Shown here: in pieces, positions 8,962 to 20,334 of the stretch | How positions within the stretch are numbered: position 1 is the first letter of the stretch | Layout: the number at the start of each line of letters is the position of its first letter | From: Aromatoleum diolicum | GTDB taxonomy: Bacteria; Pseudomonadota; Gammaproteobacteria; Burkholderiales; Rhodocyclaceae | Reading direction: 5' to 3' | Assembly: GCF_012910955.1 (NCBI RefSeq) | Contig: NZ_WTVQ01000023.1 | Span: 1 to 64,000, forward strand | DNA: 64,000 bases | The notes under the pieces: model-generated | What the model saw: only the letters and a program-made list of their open reading frames with translations | Told to the model about the DNA's origin: nothing | Databases searched by the model: none | Position numbers and translations under genes: made by a program

Positions 8962-9738
8962 ATGATGACGACGACTCGCGCGCAGCGCGAAGAACCTGTG
9001 CATGCGCCGCACGCCCCGCTCACCGACTACTACGGGGCGGAAGCCGACCGACAGGGCTTCGTGCGGGGAATCTTCGACCGCACGGCCGGCGACTATGACC
9101 GCGTCGAGCGTCTGCTCGCGTTCGGCAGCGGCGCGTGGTATCGCCACGAGGCCCTGTTGCGCGCCGGACTCGCACCCGGCATGCGGGTTCTCGACGTCGG
9201 CATTGGCACCGGTATGGTGGCGCGCGAGGCGGTGCAGATCGTCGGCGACGCGACGGCAGTCATCGGGGTCGATCCGAGCCCCGGCATGATGGCCAATGCG
9301 CACCTGCCGCCCGGCGTGCAGCTACTCGAAGGGCGCGCCGAGGCGCTTCCGGTCGCCGATGCCAGCGTGGATTTCGTCAGCATGGGTTACGCATTGCGCC
9401 ACATCAGCGATCTGTCGGCCGCATTCGGCGAGTTTCGCCGCGTCCTCAAGCCGGGCGGACGCATCTGCCTGCTTGAGATCACTCGCCCCGAAGGGCGGGT
9501 CGGGTGTGCCGTGCTCAAGTTCTACATGCGCGGGCTGGTGCCGGTGCTGGCGCGTATGGCCGGGGCGAGCCGCGAGACGGCCAAGCTGTGGCGCTACTAC
9601 TGGGACACCATCGAGGCGTGCGAGCCCCCCCACCGGGTGCTGGCAACCCTGGAGGCGGCCGGTTTCGCCGGCGTGCGCCGCCACATCGAGGCCAAGCCGC
9701 TGGGGATTTTCTCGGAATACCAGGGCTTCAATCCGTAG
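8962..9738 (+). CDS. SAM-dependent methyltransferase, UbiE/Coq5-like
   Basis: A class I methyltransferase of 258 residues. Motif I is VLDVGIGTG (76-84), followed by GVDPSPGMM and an acidic post-motif. MGYALRHISDLSAAFGEFRRVLKPGG is the UbiE-like motif II/III region (described here in outline, about residues 139-164). It does not sit near quinone biosynthesis genes. It follows a radical SAM gene and precedes an ABC exporter, so a role in tailoring a secreted or membrane metabolite is more plausible than ubiquinone synthesis. The 178-bp gap upstream could hold its own promoter. The start uses two adjacent ATGs. Confidence 0.82.
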   Translation: MMTTTRAQREEPVHAPHAPLTDYYGAEADRQGFVRGIFDRTAGDYDRVERLLAFGSGAWYRHEALLRAGLAPGMRVLDVGIGTGMVAREAVQIVGDATAVIGVDPSPGMMANAHLPPGVQLLEGRAEALPVADASVDFVSMGYALRHISDLSAAFGEFRRVLKPGGRICLLEITRPEGRVGCAVLKFYMRGLVPVLARMAGASRETAKLWRYYWDTIEACEPPHRVLATLEAAGFAGVRRHIEAKPLGIFSEYQGFNP

Positions 9739-9759
9739 CGCGCAGCCATCCTCGTGCCC

Positions 9760-10682
<923 letters not shown>

Positions 10683-10686
<4 letters not shown>

Positions 10687-11444
10687 ACATCCATGCAATC
10701 CGCGCGATTTACGCCTTCGAGATGGCGCGCACGAGGCGGACACTGCTGCAGAGCATCGTCTCGCCGGTGCTTTCGACCTCGCTGTATTTCGTCGTCTTCG
10801 GCGCCGCGATCGGCTCGCGCATTCCCGAGATCGGCGGCATCAGCTACGGCGCCTTCATCGTGCCGGGCCTGGTGATGCTGTCGCTGCTCACGCAAAGCAT
10901 CTCCAACGCGTCGTTCGGCATCTACTTTCCGAAGTTCTCCGGCACCATCTACGAGCTGCTGTCGGCGCCGGTGTCCTATGTCGAAGTTGTCGTCAGTTAC
11001 GTCGGGGCCGCCGCGACGAAGTCGATCATCCTCGGCCTGATCATCCTCGCCACCGCCGGCCTGTTCGTGCCGTTGCAGATTGTCCATCCGTTCTGGATGC
11101 TGCTGTTCCTCGTCCTCACCGCGGTCACCTTCAGCCTGCTCGGATTCATCATCGGCATCTGGGCCGACAACTTCGAAAAACTGCAACTCGTCCCGCTGCT
11201 GATCATCACGCCGCTGACCTTCCTCGGTGGCAGTTTCTACTCGATAGACATGCTGCCGCCGTTCTGGCAGACCGTCACGCTGTTCAACCCCGTCGTGTAT
11301 CTGATCAGCGGCTTCCGCTGGAGCTTCTACGGCATCGCCGACGTCAGCGTCGGCCTCAGCCTCGCGATGACAACGGCCTTCCTCGCGGTCTCCCTGGCCG
11401 TCGTCGCGTGGATCTTCAAGACCGGTTATCGACTGAAAAATTGA
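10683..11444 (+). CDS. ABC-2 type exporter, permease subunit
   Basis: A 253-residue inner-membrane protein with about six hydrophobic segments and the ABC-2 family profile of NodJ/YadH. The typical [17 protein letters not shown] loop lies between the fifth and sixth spans, and [13 protein letters not shown] sits before the last. It pairs with the ATPase that overlaps its start by four bases. Substrates in this family range from drugs to lipooligosaccharides. The position behind radical SAM and methyltransferase genes suggests export of a modified metabolite or lipid, which is an inference. Confidence 0.9.
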
Positions 11445-11473
11445 TTCCGCACAATGGGATATGCTACCGGCGC

Positions 11474-11514
11474 GCACCCGAAAACAGGTCTGTGCAGCGC
11501 AGCCGATCGGGTGC
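11474..11514 (+). terminator. Possible stem-loop after the exporter operon
   Basis: The 7-bp arms GCACCCG (11474-11480) and CGGGTGC (11508-11514) enclose a 27-base loop and are followed by ATAATTTT. The long loop makes this only a weak terminator candidate. It sits 30 bp after the permease stop and 100 bp before the next gene. Confidence 0.3.
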
Positions 11515-11613
11515 ATAATTTTCCATCAAATGCTTCCAGTGGCCGGTCGGCGGTGGGCGCAGTCAGCTCCCGGGCCTGATCGGGAATTCTCTGCCAGAAG
11601 AGGAGGACTTCAG

Positions 11614-12204
11614 ATGCAAACACCGTCGACTGATTACATCGGGACAGGCCGTTTGGATTGCGAGTTCATCCCGCCTTTCGACCTGCCAGAGGCGGACCGG
11701 ATACCCTGGGAACGGCAGTTGAGCGCCGCGCGGGCGTGGCAGGAAGCCGGCGGCAACGGCGATGGCTCGCGCGGGGGCAGGGGTGTCACGGCGGCAATGC
11801 CGACCCTCGAAAGTGCCAGCCAGCTGACCATGGGAACAGTCACCAGCATGAACACGCTGTTGGTATCGCTTATGGAACGGCTGCTGGAGCTTCAGACGGA
11901 GGTGGCGAACGTCGCGCTTGCCGAGATGTCGTTGCGCCACGCGTCGCCGTTCGAGGCGGCGGACGGCGTCAGCATTCGTTCGCCACTCCATGCCGACAAC
12001 GCCCGGTTGATTGAACAGCTTGCAAATTCTTGCGCGGAACTCATGGCCGCTGCACAAATCGACATGAGTGCGGCCACCGGTATCATCCTGCCGGGGGCCC
12101 GAACGGGCAGGACTCAGCCCGCCGCAGACCAGCCGTGGCTACTTGCCGACCGGCGCAAACGGGCGCAGGTGATCGAGTTCCCGGACCGCCGGGCAGCCGC
12201 GTGA
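11614..12204 (+). CDS. Hypothetical protein, weakly phasin-like
   Basis: A 196-residue protein starting at an ATG with a strong AGAGGAGG site. No signal peptide or catalytic motif is visible. A Gly-rich linker near 46-60 separates an acidic N-terminus from an amphipathic helical stretch. That stretch (LLVSLMERLLELQTEVANVALAEM, about 84-107) has the heptad-like, Ala/Leu-rich look of phasin-type granule proteins. The C-terminus is basic and ends in FPDRRAAA. It stands alone between the exporter operon and the convergent nudC gene. I do not recognise the family; phasin similarity is only an impression. Confidence 0.6.
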   Translation: MQTPSTDYIGTGRLDCEFIPPFDLPEADRIPWERQLSAARAWQEAGGNGDGSRGGRGVTAAMPTLESASQLTMGTVTSMNTLLVSLMERLLELQTEVANVALAEMSLRHASPFEAADGVSIRSPLHADNARLIEQLANSCAELMAAAQIDMSAATGIILPGARTGRTQPAADQPWLLADRRKRAQVIEFPDRRAAA

Positions 12205-12225
12205 CCCACGACGGCGGGCGTGGGT
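12204..12225. terminator. Stem-loop between convergent genes
   Basis: The 7-bp arms ACCCACG and CGTGGGT enclose an 8-base loop in the 29-bp space between two convergent genes. There is no T-run, so any termination function is tentative. Confidence 0.35.
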
Positions 12226-12233
12226 GTCGCTCC

Positions 12234-13076
12234 TCAGTCGCCGCAGGGACCAGCTGCCTGCGGCGCGGCGATGTCGCGCACCGTCGCGTCGATGAGCTTG
12301 CGCGCAATACTGATCCGGTGCGGCAGACGCGGTAACCGGTCGATCGCGAACCAGTCCGCGGCTTCGATTTCGCCCGGCTGCGGTGTGATCTCGCCGCTGA
12401 CATAATCGGCCACGAACGCGATCATCAGCGAATGCGGGAACGGCCAGGGCTGGCTGCCGAAGTAGCGCAGATTGGTGATCTCTATGCCGACCTCCTCGCG
12501 GACCTCGCGCGCCAGCGTCTGCTCGAGCGTCTCGCCGGGCTCGACGAAACCCGCCAGCGCGCTGTACATGCCTTCCGGAAAATGCGGCGAGCGCGCGAGC
12601 AGAAGCTCGTTTCCCCGCCGAATCAAGGCCATCACGGCAGGGGATAAGCGCGGATAGTGGATCAGTCCGCACCCCGGGCAGACGCGCGAGCGCTCGCTCG
12701 CGTGCAATTCGGTGGCCGAACCGCAGCGGCCGCAATAGCGGTGCGTGCTGTCCCACAACAGGATCTGGATCGCCCGCCCTGCGAGCGCGAAGCTCGTCTC
12801 GTCAATGCGTCCGAAGAGGCCCCGCAGGTTTTGCCATTCGATCGACGCCACTGCCGGCGCGTCCGCAGGCAACTCGGCCGTGAAGCAATGCTGCTCGCCA
12901 AGCTGGCCGAGATAATGGTGCTGCGGCAGCACGAGTCCAAGCTGCAAGAGTTCGAGACGGCTCGGGACTCGAGCATCGATACCGTCGGAGATGACGAGGA
13001 GGGCGTTCGCGCGGAAAACGAACCACAAATCGCTGTCACTGACCCGATCGGGTCCGATGATGCCTGGTGAGAACAT
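12234..13076 (-). CDS. nudC: NADH pyrophosphatase / RNA deNADding Nudix hydrolase
   Basis: A 280-residue Nudix hydrolase with the NudC architecture. The N-terminal domain is followed by a zinc ribbon (C115, C118, C133, C136). The Nudix box runs from about residue 176 to 197 (GFVEPGETLEQTLAREVREE). The NudC-specific SQPWPFPHS motif is at 208-216 and distinguishes NADH pyrophosphatases from other Nudix enzymes. It cleaves NADH/NAD+ to NMN(H) and AMP, and in E. coli removes NAD caps from RNA. It stands alone, convergent with the upstream plus-strand gene. Length is close to the E. coli enzyme (257) with a slightly longer N-terminus. Confidence 0.95.
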   Translation of the reverse strand: MFSPGIIGPDRVSDSDLWFVFRANALLVISDGIDARVPSRLELLQLGLVLPQHHYLGQLGEQHCFTAELPADAPAVASIEWQNLRGLFGRIDETSFALAGRAIQILLWDSTHRYCGRCGSATELHASERSRVCPGCGLIHYPRLSPAVMALIRRGNELLLARSPHFPEGMYSALAGFVEPGETLEQTLAREVREEVGIEITNLRYFGSQPWPFPHSLMIAFVADYVSGEITPQPGEIEAADWFAIDRLPRLPHRISIARKLIDATVRDIAAPQAAGPCGD

Positions 13077-13255
13077 GAGTGTGCGTGTGAGGATCTTCTG
13101 TATGACTTTACATCATGCGTTTCGCCGGGGCTTTGCGCAACATGCGGAAGATCAGCGCCGCCAATGCTGGTCTCGGATCCGCAGGCGCATTGAGTCTTGC
13201 GGGATTCATGTTGTGGCCTGATTATTTGAGAACCCGCATTTGTCACGCGCAAATC

Positions 13256-13284
13256 TTGAGGCCGGGCAGTCATTACGCTAGTCT
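13256..13284 (+). promoter_or_regulatory. Candidate sigma-70 promoter for the Cys-rich microprotein
   Basis: TTGAGG (13256-13261) and TAGTCT (13279-13284) are separated by 17 bp and lie about 50 bp before the start of the small gene. The -10 match is moderate. Confidence 0.3.
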
Positions 13285-13332
13285 GGGCATGCATGGCTTG
13301 CTTTTCGATAACAGCACGGAGCGTTTGACGAC

Positions 13333-13545
13333 ATGAGTGCCTGGAGTTGTCCTCACGATCTGGACGGGATTTGTCAGCGTGTGCATGGCGCAGTGTGCGC
13401 GCCCGGCATGCGTGGTTGCGTGCTCGAGGGCAAGGTGCGGTTTGCACGTGACGAGATGAACGTGCCGCGCAAGCCGGTTAAGGCAGCGGCGCCCACGCCA
13501 GATGGAAAGCGTCCGCAAGCCCCCAGGCGGCGGCTGCCGTTCTGA
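13333..13545 (+). CDS. Small Cys-containing conserved-looking protein
   Basis: A 70-residue protein with four spaced cysteines in its first half (C6, C14, C22, C28, within CPHDLDGICQRVHGAVC and PGMRGCVL). The second half is basic and Pro-rich. The cysteine spacing suggests metal binding or a small zinc fold. A GGAG site precedes the ATG by about 10 bases. It lies 53 bp upstream of aroC on the same strand and may be co-transcribed with it. I do not know its function. The ordered Cys pattern makes a chance frame unlikely. Confidence 0.55.
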   Translation: MSAWSCPHDLDGICQRVHGAVCAPGMRGCVLEGKVRFARDEMNVPRKPVKAAAPTPDGKRPQAPRRRLPF

Positions 13546-13598
13546 AGCCACGAGCGGCAAGCGTCGGGTATTTGAAACCGGTTTTTTGCGAGTAACCC

Positions 13599-14735
13599 AT
13601 GTCCGGCAATACGACAGGAAAGCTTTACTGCGTCACCTCGTTTGGTGAATCGCACGGACCGGCGATCGGTTGCGTGGTCGATGGATGCCCGCCTGGCCTG
13701 CAGATTTCGACCGAAGACATCCAGAAGGAACTCGATCGCAGAAAGCCTGGCACTTCACGCCATGTGACGCAGCGGCGCGAGCCGGACGAAGTCGAGATCC
13801 TGTCCGGCGTGTTCGAAGGGGTCACGACCGGTACGCCGATTGCGCTACTGATCCGCAACCAGGATCAACGCTCGCGTGACTACGGCAACATCGCCGAGAC
13901 CTTCCGGCCGGGGCATGCGGATTACGCCTACTGGCAGAAATACGGGATTCGCGATCACCGCGGCGGCGGTCGCTCATCAGCACGCGAAACGGCGGTACGC
14001 GTTGCGGCCGGCGCCATTGCGCGCAAGTGGCTGCGCGAGCGTTTCGGGGTTGTCATTCGCGGCTACATGGCCCAACTGGGGCCGATCGAGATTCCATTCG
14101 TGAGCTGGGACGCGGTGCACGGCAATCCTTTCTTTGCACCAAACGCGGAAATCGTGCCGCAGCTCGAGGATTTCATGGACGAGCTGCGCAAGGCCGGGGA
14201 CTCGATTGGCGCACGCATCAACGTTGTCGCGACGGGTGTTCCGGTCGGCTGGGGCGAGCCGGTTTATGATCGGCTCGACGCCGACATCGCCTACGCGATG
14301 ATGGGCATCAACGCGGTGAAGGCCGTCGAGATCGGCGCCGGTTTCGCAAGCGTCACGCAGCGCGGCACCGAGCATTCCGACGAAATGACGCCGGAAGGCT
14401 TCCTGACGAACAACGCCGGTGGCACGCTCGGGGGCATATCGACCGGTCAGGACATCATGGTCAGCATGGCGGTCAAACCGACTTCGAGCATTCGTCTCGA
14501 TCGTCGTTCGATCGACAAGCAGGGAAAGCCGGTGATCGTGAATACGCAGGGGCGCCACGACCCCTGCGTCGGCATCCGCGCTACGCCGATCGCCGAGGCG
14601 ATGCTGGCACTGGTGTTGATGGACCACGCGCTGCGCCATCGCGCGCAATGCGGTGAGGTAAGGACCTCGACACCGATCCTTGCCGGGCTCAGCCCTGATG
14701 GGCACCAACATCCGCCATCACCACGCGGGGAGTAA
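13599..14735 (+). CDS. aroC: Chorismate synthase
   Basis: A 378-residue chorismate synthase, the last step of the shikimate pathway: elimination of phosphate from EPSP using reduced FMN. All family signatures are present: [10 protein letters not shown] near the N-terminus, the [13 protein letters not shown] region near residue 125, and [16 protein letters not shown] near 270. The C-terminal [21 protein letters not shown] helix region is also present (about residues 326-346). The last 20 residues are a Pro/His-rich tail. The upstream Cys-rich microprotein may share its transcript. No aromatic pathway partner is adjacent. Confidence 0.97.
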   Translation: MSGNTTGKLYCVTSFGESHGPAIGCVVDGCPPGLQISTEDIQKELDRRKPGTSRHVTQRREPDEVEILSGVFEGVTTGTPIALLIRNQDQRSRDYGNIAETFRPGHADYAYWQKYGIRDHRGGGRSSARETAVRVAAGAIARKWLRERFGVVIRGYMAQLGPIEIPFVSWDAVHGNPFFAPNAEIVPQLEDFMDELRKAGDSIGARINVVATGVPVGWGEPVYDRLDADIAYAMMGINAVKAVEIGAGFASVTQRGTEHSDEMTPEGFLTNNAGGTLGGISTGQDIMVSMAVKPTSSIRLDRRSIDKQGKPVIVNTQGRHDPCVGIRATPIAEAMLALVLMDHALRHRAQCGEVRTSTPILAGLSPDGHQHPPSPRGE

Positions 14736-15014
14736 GGGGCGCAAGTGGCAGTGTCCGCGACAGCGGTGAGATGCTGCACTCGGGCACCCGTCGCGTTCTG
14801 TAAGCGCCATAATTGGTATTATGTAAACTGCAGGCCGCAGGCGCCCCGGCCACAGGCCGATCGGAAAACTGCACGCAGCAAAGCTTCACCCTCGAACTAT
14901 TAGCCGGCGTGGCCTTGGCAGTAGTCCCGCGTGAGCGGCGTCGCCGATGCGGATCTTGCCGCTCACAGTGCAGTGCCCCTCGCGCCTGATGCTCACCTAT
15001 TTTGGCCGTGCACG
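14736..15014. other. Non-coding gap between aroC and the DUF302 gene
   Basis: This 279-bp space separates two convergently oriented genes. It holds a short AT-richer patch (CATAATTGGTATTATGTAAA around 14809-14828) in otherwise GC-rich DNA. I see no gene, clear terminator or repeat. Confidence 0.4.
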
Positions 15015-15404
15015 TTACGCAGCGAGACGCGCACAGACCTTTTGCAGCAGCGCCCGTACTTCCCCGCCGATGGCAGTCACTTCCGCTTTGTCGACGAGCA
15101 TCAACACCGCCTCGGGATCCATGAACGCCACCGTAATGGTTCCATCGGCTTCTTCGCGCACCACCACATTGCACGGCAGCAGCAAGCCGATGTCAGGATC
15201 AGCCTCGATTGCGCGATGGGCGAGCCGCGGATTGCATGCGCCGAGGATGCGATACGGCCGTCGTTCGATGTCGAGCTTGGCTTTCAACGTGGCCTTGACA
15301 TCGATATCGGTGAGCACGCCGAACCCCTCCTCTTTCAGGGCCTCGGTGACTTTCGCGATGGCGCTGTCGAACGGCAGCTTTAACTGAGTGCTGAATCCGT
15401 ACAT
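15015..15404 (-). CDS. DUF302 family protein
   Basis: A 129-residue cytosolic protein of the DUF302 family. It begins [16 protein letters not shown], continues with [22 protein letters not shown], and contains the typical [20 protein letters not shown] and [11 protein letters not shown] segments. The two cysteines in these last motifs are commonly conserved. The biochemical role of the family is unknown; members often neighbour sulfur, thiol or heavy-metal genes. The ATG at 15404 follows an AAGGAG site. A small Gly/Met-rich membrane peptide lies 149 bp upstream on the same strand, and the two may share a transcript. Confidence 0.85.
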   Translation of the reverse strand: MYGFSTQLKLPFDSAIAKVTEALKEEGFGVLTDIDVKATLKAKLDIERRPYRILGACNPRLAHRAIEADPDIGLLLPCNVVVREEADGTITVAFMDPEAVLMLVDKAEVTAIGGEVRALLQKVCARLAA

Positions 15405-15553
15405 GGACTGACTCCTTTCAGGTGGCGCTGCGATTGCATTTTGCTTGCCGGCGGAAAAACCACACTGCGGTTTCGCGGCGGCGCTTGCGCCGTCGCCAGT
15501 CGCCCCCGTCAATGCCGGACATGAGCTTGGGCGTGATTGAGGCAATGATCCGT

Positions 15554-15772
15554 TCACTTCTTCCTGTTCATGACGACCCATGCCACGAGGCCGACAACGA
15601 CGACAAGCAGGATCGGCAACAATATCCCGCCGTATCCCCCCATCCAGCCGGCGCCATAACCGCTCATCATGCCGGAGCCGTAGCCGCCTTGCGCCTGGGC
15701 GCTTGCTGCCAGGATCGTTCCGCCCGTCAATGCGGCGGCGCTCAAGGTCTTGCGAAGGTTGATGCGTTGCAT
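15554..15772 (-). CDS. Small Gly/Tyr/Met-rich membrane protein
   Basis: A 72-residue protein. An N-terminal signal-like stretch ([18 protein letters not shown] up to ASAQAQ) is followed by a low-complexity [20 protein letters not shown] segment. One transmembrane helix ([19 protein letters not shown]) and a basic MNRKK end complete it. The topology would be exported Gly/Met segment, membrane span, short cytosolic tail. Met-rich exported segments can bind copper, which is speculation here. The gene lies upstream of the DUF302 gene on the same strand. Confidence 0.6.
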   Translation of the reverse strand: MQRINLRKTLSAAALTGGTILAASAQAQGGYGSGMMSGYGAGWMGGYGGILLPILLVVVVGLVAWVVMNRKK

Positions 15773-15935
15773 GGCTGAACTCCATCCGGGACTGAATAAA
15801 TTCATATGTCCGTTACGGGCTACAAAGCTCGCCGGCGGAGTCCGCACGACCCATGGCGAGAACATCTTCTATACATGCCGACTTGCTCGGCGTCGGTGCG
15901 CTACCAAACGAAGTGCGCTGATGGCCTGCAGCGGT

Positions 15936-17582
15936 TCACTTCGCCGCGAGCGCGTTATCGACGATGCTTTGCGCCTCGTGCAGGAGTGATTGCAGGTGCG
16001 ACTTGTCCTTGAAGCTTTCCGCGTAGATCTTGTAAATGTCCTCGGTACCGGAGGGACGTGCGGCGAACCAGCCGTTGGCGGAAGTCACCTTGATGCCGCC
16101 GACCGCTGCGTGGTTGCCCGGCGCATGATCGAGCACGCTTTCGATCTTCTCGCCGGCCAGTTCGGTGCTGCATACCTGCTGCGGCGACAGCTTCGCCAGG
16201 CGGGTCTTCTGCTCGGCGGTGGCGGGCGCCTCGATGCGATCGGCCACCGGCTCACCCAGTTCGCGCACCAGCTCGCGATAGCGCTCACCGGGATCGCGGC
16301 CGGTGCGCGCGGCGATTTCCGCCGCCAGCAAGGCCGGCACGATGCCGTCCTTGTCGGTCGTCCACACCGCGCCGTCCCGACGCAGGAATGACGCGCCGGC
16401 GCTTTCCTCGCCGCCGAAGCCCAGTGAGCCGTCGAACAGGCCGTCGACAAACCACTTGAAGCCGACCGGCACCTCGAAGAGCTTGCGTCCCAGCCGCTTT
16501 GCCACCCGGTCGATCAGCGCGGTGCTGACCACGGTCTTGCCGACCGCAGCGTCGCCGGCCCACTGCGGCCGATGCCGGAACAGATAGTCGATCAACACCG
16601 AAAGGTAGTGATTCGGCGGCAACAACCCGGCACCGCGGGTAACGATGCCGTGGCGGTCGTGGTCGGTGTCGCAGGCGAACGCGATGTCATAGCGGTCCTT
16701 GAGATCGATCAGCCGCCGCATCGCAAAGGACGAGGACGGGTCCATGCGGATCTTGCCGTCCCAGTCCGCGGTCATGAAGGCGAAGGTCGGGTCGACGTCC
16801 TCGCCGAGCACGGTCAGGTCGAGTTGGTAGCGCTCGGCAATCGGCGCCCAGTAGTGCACCCCGGCGCCGCCGAGCGGATCGACGCCCATGCGGATGCCCG
16901 CGCCACGGATCGTGTCGAAGTCGACCATCTTGCCGAGATCGCCGACGTAGGCGTTCAGGAAATCGTGCGGGTGCGTGCTGGCGGCGCGACGCGCCTGCGC
17001 GTACGGCATCCGCCGCACCGCCTTGAGGCGACTGGCGAGCAGCGCATTGGCGCGCTCCTGGACCCAGCCGGTGACATCGGTATCGGCCGGCCCGCCGTTC
17101 GGCGGGTTGTACTTGAAGCCGCCGCTGTCGGGAGGATTGTGCGAGGGCGTGATGACGATGCCGTCGGCCAGCCTCCCCCTGCGGCCGCGGTTGTGGACCA
17201 GGATCGCGTGGGAGACCGCCGGCGTCGGGGTGAATTCGCCACCGGTCGCGATCATCGTTTCGACACCGTTGCCGGCCAGCACCTCCAGCGTGCTTTCGAA
17301 CGCCGGCTGCGACAGCGCATGGGTATCGATACCGAGGTACAGCGGGCCGTCGATGCCCTTGCTTTGGCGGTACTCGCAGATCGCCTGGCTGATCGCCAGC
17401 ACATGCCATTCGTTGAAGCTGCGCTCGAAGGAGATGCCGCGGTGTCCGGAGGTGCCAAATGCGACGCGCTGCACGGGGATCGCGGGGTCGGGGCGCAGAT
17501 CGACATAGGCGGCGAGCAGCTTCGGCACATCGACCAGCAGCTCCGTCGGGGCCGGTTTGCCGGCCAATGGACTGATCGTCAT
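15936..17582 (-). CDS. pgm: Phosphoglucomutase (alpha-D-glucose phosphate-specific)
   Basis: A 548-residue enzyme of the E. coli Pgm type (546 residues), interconverting glucose-1-phosphate and glucose-6-phosphate. It has [13 protein letters not shown] near residue 45, the phosphoserine loop [18 protein letters not shown], the metal loop [11 protein letters not shown] and the sugar-binding [25 protein letters not shown] forms the C-terminal phosphate site. It starts 13 bp after the zwf stop on the same strand, giving a zwf-pgm operon that links glycogen/sugar-1-phosphate pools to the pentose phosphate and Entner-Doudoroff entry step. Confidence 0.96.
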   Translation of the reverse strand: MTISPLAGKPAPTELLVDVPKLLAAYVDLRPDPAIPVQRVAFGTSGHRGISFERSFNEWHVLAISQAICEYRQSKGIDGPLYLGIDTHALSQPAFESTLEVLAGNGVETMIATGGEFTPTPAVSHAILVHNRGRRGRLADGIVITPSHNPPDSGGFKYNPPNGGPADTDVTGWVQERANALLASRLKAVRRMPYAQARRAASTHPHDFLNAYVGDLGKMVDFDTIRGAGIRMGVDPLGGAGVHYWAPIAERYQLDLTVLGEDVDPTFAFMTADWDGKIRMDPSSSFAMRRLIDLKDRYDIAFACDTDHDRHGIVTRGAGLLPPNHYLSVLIDYLFRHRPQWAGDAAVGKTVVSTALIDRVAKRLGRKLFEVPVGFKWFVDGLFDGSLGFGGEESAGASFLRRDGAVWTTDKDGIVPALLAAEIAARTGRDPGERYRELVRELGEPVADRIEAPATAEQKTRLAKLSPQQVCSTELAGEKIESVLDHAPGNHAAVGGIKVTSANGWFAARPSGTEDIYKIYAESFKDKSHLQSLLHEAQSIVDNALAAK

Positions 17583-17595
17583 GGATCGGACGGAG

Positions 17596-18987
17596 TCAGC
17601 ACGGCGCCGTCTCCTCGGGCTTTGGATCGTGCCAGCCCTCGTCGCTGACCACGATGTCCGCGGCCGCCGACGGACCCCAGCTACCCGGTTCATAATCCCG
17701 CACCGGCGCGGCATCGGCGAGTGCCGGTTCGATCACCCGCCACGCCGCTTCGACGCTGTCGCCATCCGCGAACAGCGCTGGCTCGCCGCGCAGCGCATCG
17801 CGCAGCAGACGCTCGTAAGGCAATGTTTCGCTGCGTGGCTCGTGGCGGGCGATCAGTTCCACCGGCTCGCCGCGCATTTCCTCGCCGTGCTGCTTGACGC
17901 GCGCGCCCGCCGAGATCGTCACCTCGGGACTCAAGCGGAAGCGGAAATAGTTCGAGGTGGCCGGGCTGATCTCGTCGAAAATCGCCAGCGGCGGACACTT
18001 CAGGTCCACCTTGACTTCGGTGGTGGTGATGGGCAGGCGCTTGCCGGCGCGGATGTAGAACGGCACGCCGCTCCAGCGCCAGGTGTCGATGTGCATACAC
18101 AGCGCAGCAAAGGTCTCGACCTGGGAATCCGCCGCCACGCCCTGCTCGTCGCGATAGCCGCGGAACTGGCCGCGCACCACGCAAGCCGGGTCGAGCGGCC
18201 GCATCGCGCGGAACAGTCGCAGCTTCTCGGTACGCACGGACTGCGGATCGCGCCCGGCCGGTGCATCCATCGCCAGCAGCGCGATCACCTGCAGCATGTG
18301 GTTCTGCACCACGTCGCGGAGCGTGCCGACCTCCTCGAAGAACGCGCCGCGTCCCTGCACGCCGAAGTCCTCGGCCATGGTGATCTGCACGCTGTCGACG
18401 TAGTTGCGGTTCCATACCGGTTCGAGGAAGGCGTTGGCGAAGCGGAAGTACAGCAGGTTCTGCACCGCCTCCTTGCCGAGGTAGTGATCGATCCGGAACA
18501 CCGCCGTTTCGGGGAACACTTCATGCAGCGTGCGGTTGAGCGCCTGCGCGGACGCGAGGTCGCGACCGAACGGCTTCTCGACGATGATGCGGGCGTCGTC
18601 GGCGCAGCCCGAGTGCGCCAGCCCGTGCACCACGGTGCCGAACATGCCCGGCGGAATCGCCATGTAGTGCAGCGGCCGGGTGGCGGTGCCGAGGGCTTGT
18701 TTCAGGCGCTGGTAGGTCGCCGGATCGGCGTAGTCGCCCTCGACGTACTGCAGTTGCGCCGACAGTTTGGCGAACGCGTCGGCATCGATGCCGCCATTGT
18801 GCTCCAGGCTGTCGCGCGCACGTTCACGCAGCTTGTCCAGCGTCCCGGCGGCGCGCGCCATGCCGATGATCGGCATGTCGAGGTCGCCGGCGCGGATCAA
18901 GGCCTGCAGCGCCGGGAAGATCTTCTTGTACGCCAGGTCGCCGGTGGCACCGAAGAAAACGAAGGCGTCGGATACGGTTGTGGTCAT
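17596..18987 (-). CDS. zwf: Glucose-6-phosphate 1-dehydrogenase (copy 1)
   Basis: A 463-residue enzyme that oxidises glucose-6-phosphate to 6-phosphogluconolactone. The dinucleotide loop GATGDLA is at 13-19 and the active-site signature RIDHYLGKE at 164-172. It is first in an operon with pgm and divergent from a 6-phosphogluconate dehydrogenase gene 277 bp away. It differs from the second zwf in this window both in length and throughout the sequence, so it is not a recent duplicate. The start [16 protein letters not shown] places the Rossmann loop at the usual distance from the N-terminus. Confidence 0.96.
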   Translation of the reverse strand: MTTTVSDAFVFFGATGDLAYKKIFPALQALIRAGDLDMPIIGMARAAGTLDKLRERARDSLEHNGGIDADAFAKLSAQLQYVEGDYADPATYQRLKQALGTATRPLHYMAIPPGMFGTVVHGLAHSGCADDARIIVEKPFGRDLASAQALNRTLHEVFPETAVFRIDHYLGKEAVQNLLYFRFANAFLEPVWNRNYVDSVQITMAEDFGVQGRGAFFEEVGTLRDVVQNHMLQVIALLAMDAPAGRDPQSVRTEKLRLFRAMRPLDPACVVRGQFRGYRDEQGVAADSQVETFAALCMHIDTWRWSGVPFYIRAGKRLPITTTEVKVDLKCPPLAIFDEISPATSNYFRFRLSPEVTISAGARVKQHGEEMRGEPVELIARHEPRSETLPYERLLRDALRGEPALFADGDSVEAAWRVIEPALADAAPVRDYEPGSWGPSAAADIVVSDEGWHDPKPEETAPC

Positions 18988-19264
18988 GAGTGATCGCCAT
19001 GTTCGCGGGCAGCATCCGATGCGCGGAGAACGCAGACCGCGTTCCCCCGCGGCTCCGCACGCAATCGCGCACAAGATCGGCAGCAATTCTCCGCGGCGTA
19101 GCCCGGACGGTCTGTTCGTCACCGCACATACGGCAGAACGCTCTCGCTGTAGCTTTTGTCCATGTCCCGGGTGGCCAGGACCATGAAGCGGCGACGAACC
19201 GCCATCCACCGGCCCGCAAACGCACCACAAGCGTCGAGCAATCGGTTCGGATGAGGAGATAGCC

Positions 19265-20284
19265 ATGCAAATCGGAATGATCGGGCTCGGAAGAATGGGC
19301 GCCAACATGGTGCGGCGGCTGCTCCATGGAGGCCATCAGTGCGTGGTCTTCAACAGGTCGCCCGAAGCGGTGAAGGCGTTGTCCGGGGAAGGTGCCGTTG
19401 GCGCGTCCTCGCTCGCGGACCTGGTAAAGAAGCTGGAGCGGCCGCGGGCGATCTGGATGATGCTTCCGGGGGCGTCCGTGGAACCGCTCATCGCCGGCCT
19501 CGTGCCGCATCTCGGGCCCGGCGACATCCTCATCGACGGCGGCAACTCTTACTACGTGGACGACATCCGGATTGCCAGGGAACTCGCGGCGAGGAAGATC
19601 GACTACATCGATTGCGGGACCAGCGGCGGCGTGATGGGCCTGGAGCGTGGCTATTGTCTGATGATCGGCGGCCCGGAGCGGGCGGTGCAGCGACTGGAGC
19701 CGGTGTTCGCGACGCTGGCGCCGGGCGCGGGTGACATCCCGCTCACCCCGGGGCGCAAGAAGCCCGGCGGCACTGCCGAGCTGGGCTATCTGCACTGCGG
19801 GCCGAGCGGCGCCGGCCACTTCGTCAAGATGGTGCACAATGGCATCGAGTACGGCCTGATGGCCGCTTATGCCGAGGGCATCGACATCCTTGCCCGCGCG
19901 AACGTGGGCAAGCGCGAACAGTCCCACGACGCCGAGACGACGCCGCTGCGCAACCCGGAAGAATTCCAGTTTGATCTCGATCTGCGCGATATCGCCGAAC
20001 TGTGGCGTCGCGGCAGCGTGATCTCGTCGTGGCTGCTGGATTTGACCGCGGTCGCCCTGACCCGGGATCCGACGCTGGCGAAGTTCGACGGCCGGGTATC
20101 GGATTCCGGCGAGGGACGCTGGACGATCAAGGCGGCCATCGACGAAGGGGTGCCGGTGCCCGTGCTCAGCACCGCGCTCTATTCGCGATTCAGCTCGCGC
20201 GGCGAGGCACAGTTTGCCGACAAGCTGCTGTCCGCGATGCGCTTCGAGTTCGGGGGGCACATCGAGAAACCGGACGGAAAATAA
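19265..20284 (+). CDS. gnd: 6-phosphogluconate dehydrogenase, decarboxylating (short NAD-type)
   Basis: A 339-residue enzyme of the short GntZ/YqeC class (the E. coli enzyme is 468). It opens with [17 protein letters not shown], has the family [11 protein letters not shown] motif, then [37 protein letters not shown] carries the catalytic Lys and Asn. It converts 6-phosphogluconate to ribulose-5-phosphate; the short class usually prefers NAD+. It is divergent from zwf-pgm and heads a plus-strand group with a glucoamylase-like protein and a MerA-like flavoprotein. The ATG has an AGGAG site. Confidence 0.94.
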   Translation: MQIGMIGLGRMGANMVRRLLHGGHQCVVFNRSPEAVKALSGEGAVGASSLADLVKKLERPRAIWMMLPGASVEPLIAGLVPHLGPGDILIDGGNSYYVDDIRIARELAARKIDYIDCGTSGGVMGLERGYCLMIGGPERAVQRLEPVFATLAPGAGDIPLTPGRKKPGGTAELGYLHCGPSGAGHFVKMVHNGIEYGLMAAYAEGIDILARANVGKREQSHDAETTPLRNPEEFQFDLDLRDIAELWRRGSVISSWLLDLTAVALTRDPTLAKFDGRVSDSGEGRWTIKAAIDEGVPVPVLSTALYSRFSSRGEAQFADKLLSAMRFEFGGHIEKPDGK

Positions 20285-20334
20285 TGACGGGCGAACGACG
20301 CGCTCGTTCCCCTGCACCGACGCCGGAGCCCGTT

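Noticed and set aside
8962-9738. ubiE of ubiquinone/menaquinone synthesis
   Set aside because: The methyltransferase is UbiE-like in motifs, but the context has no quinone genes and the N-terminus is longer; the housekeeping UbiE is probably elsewhere.
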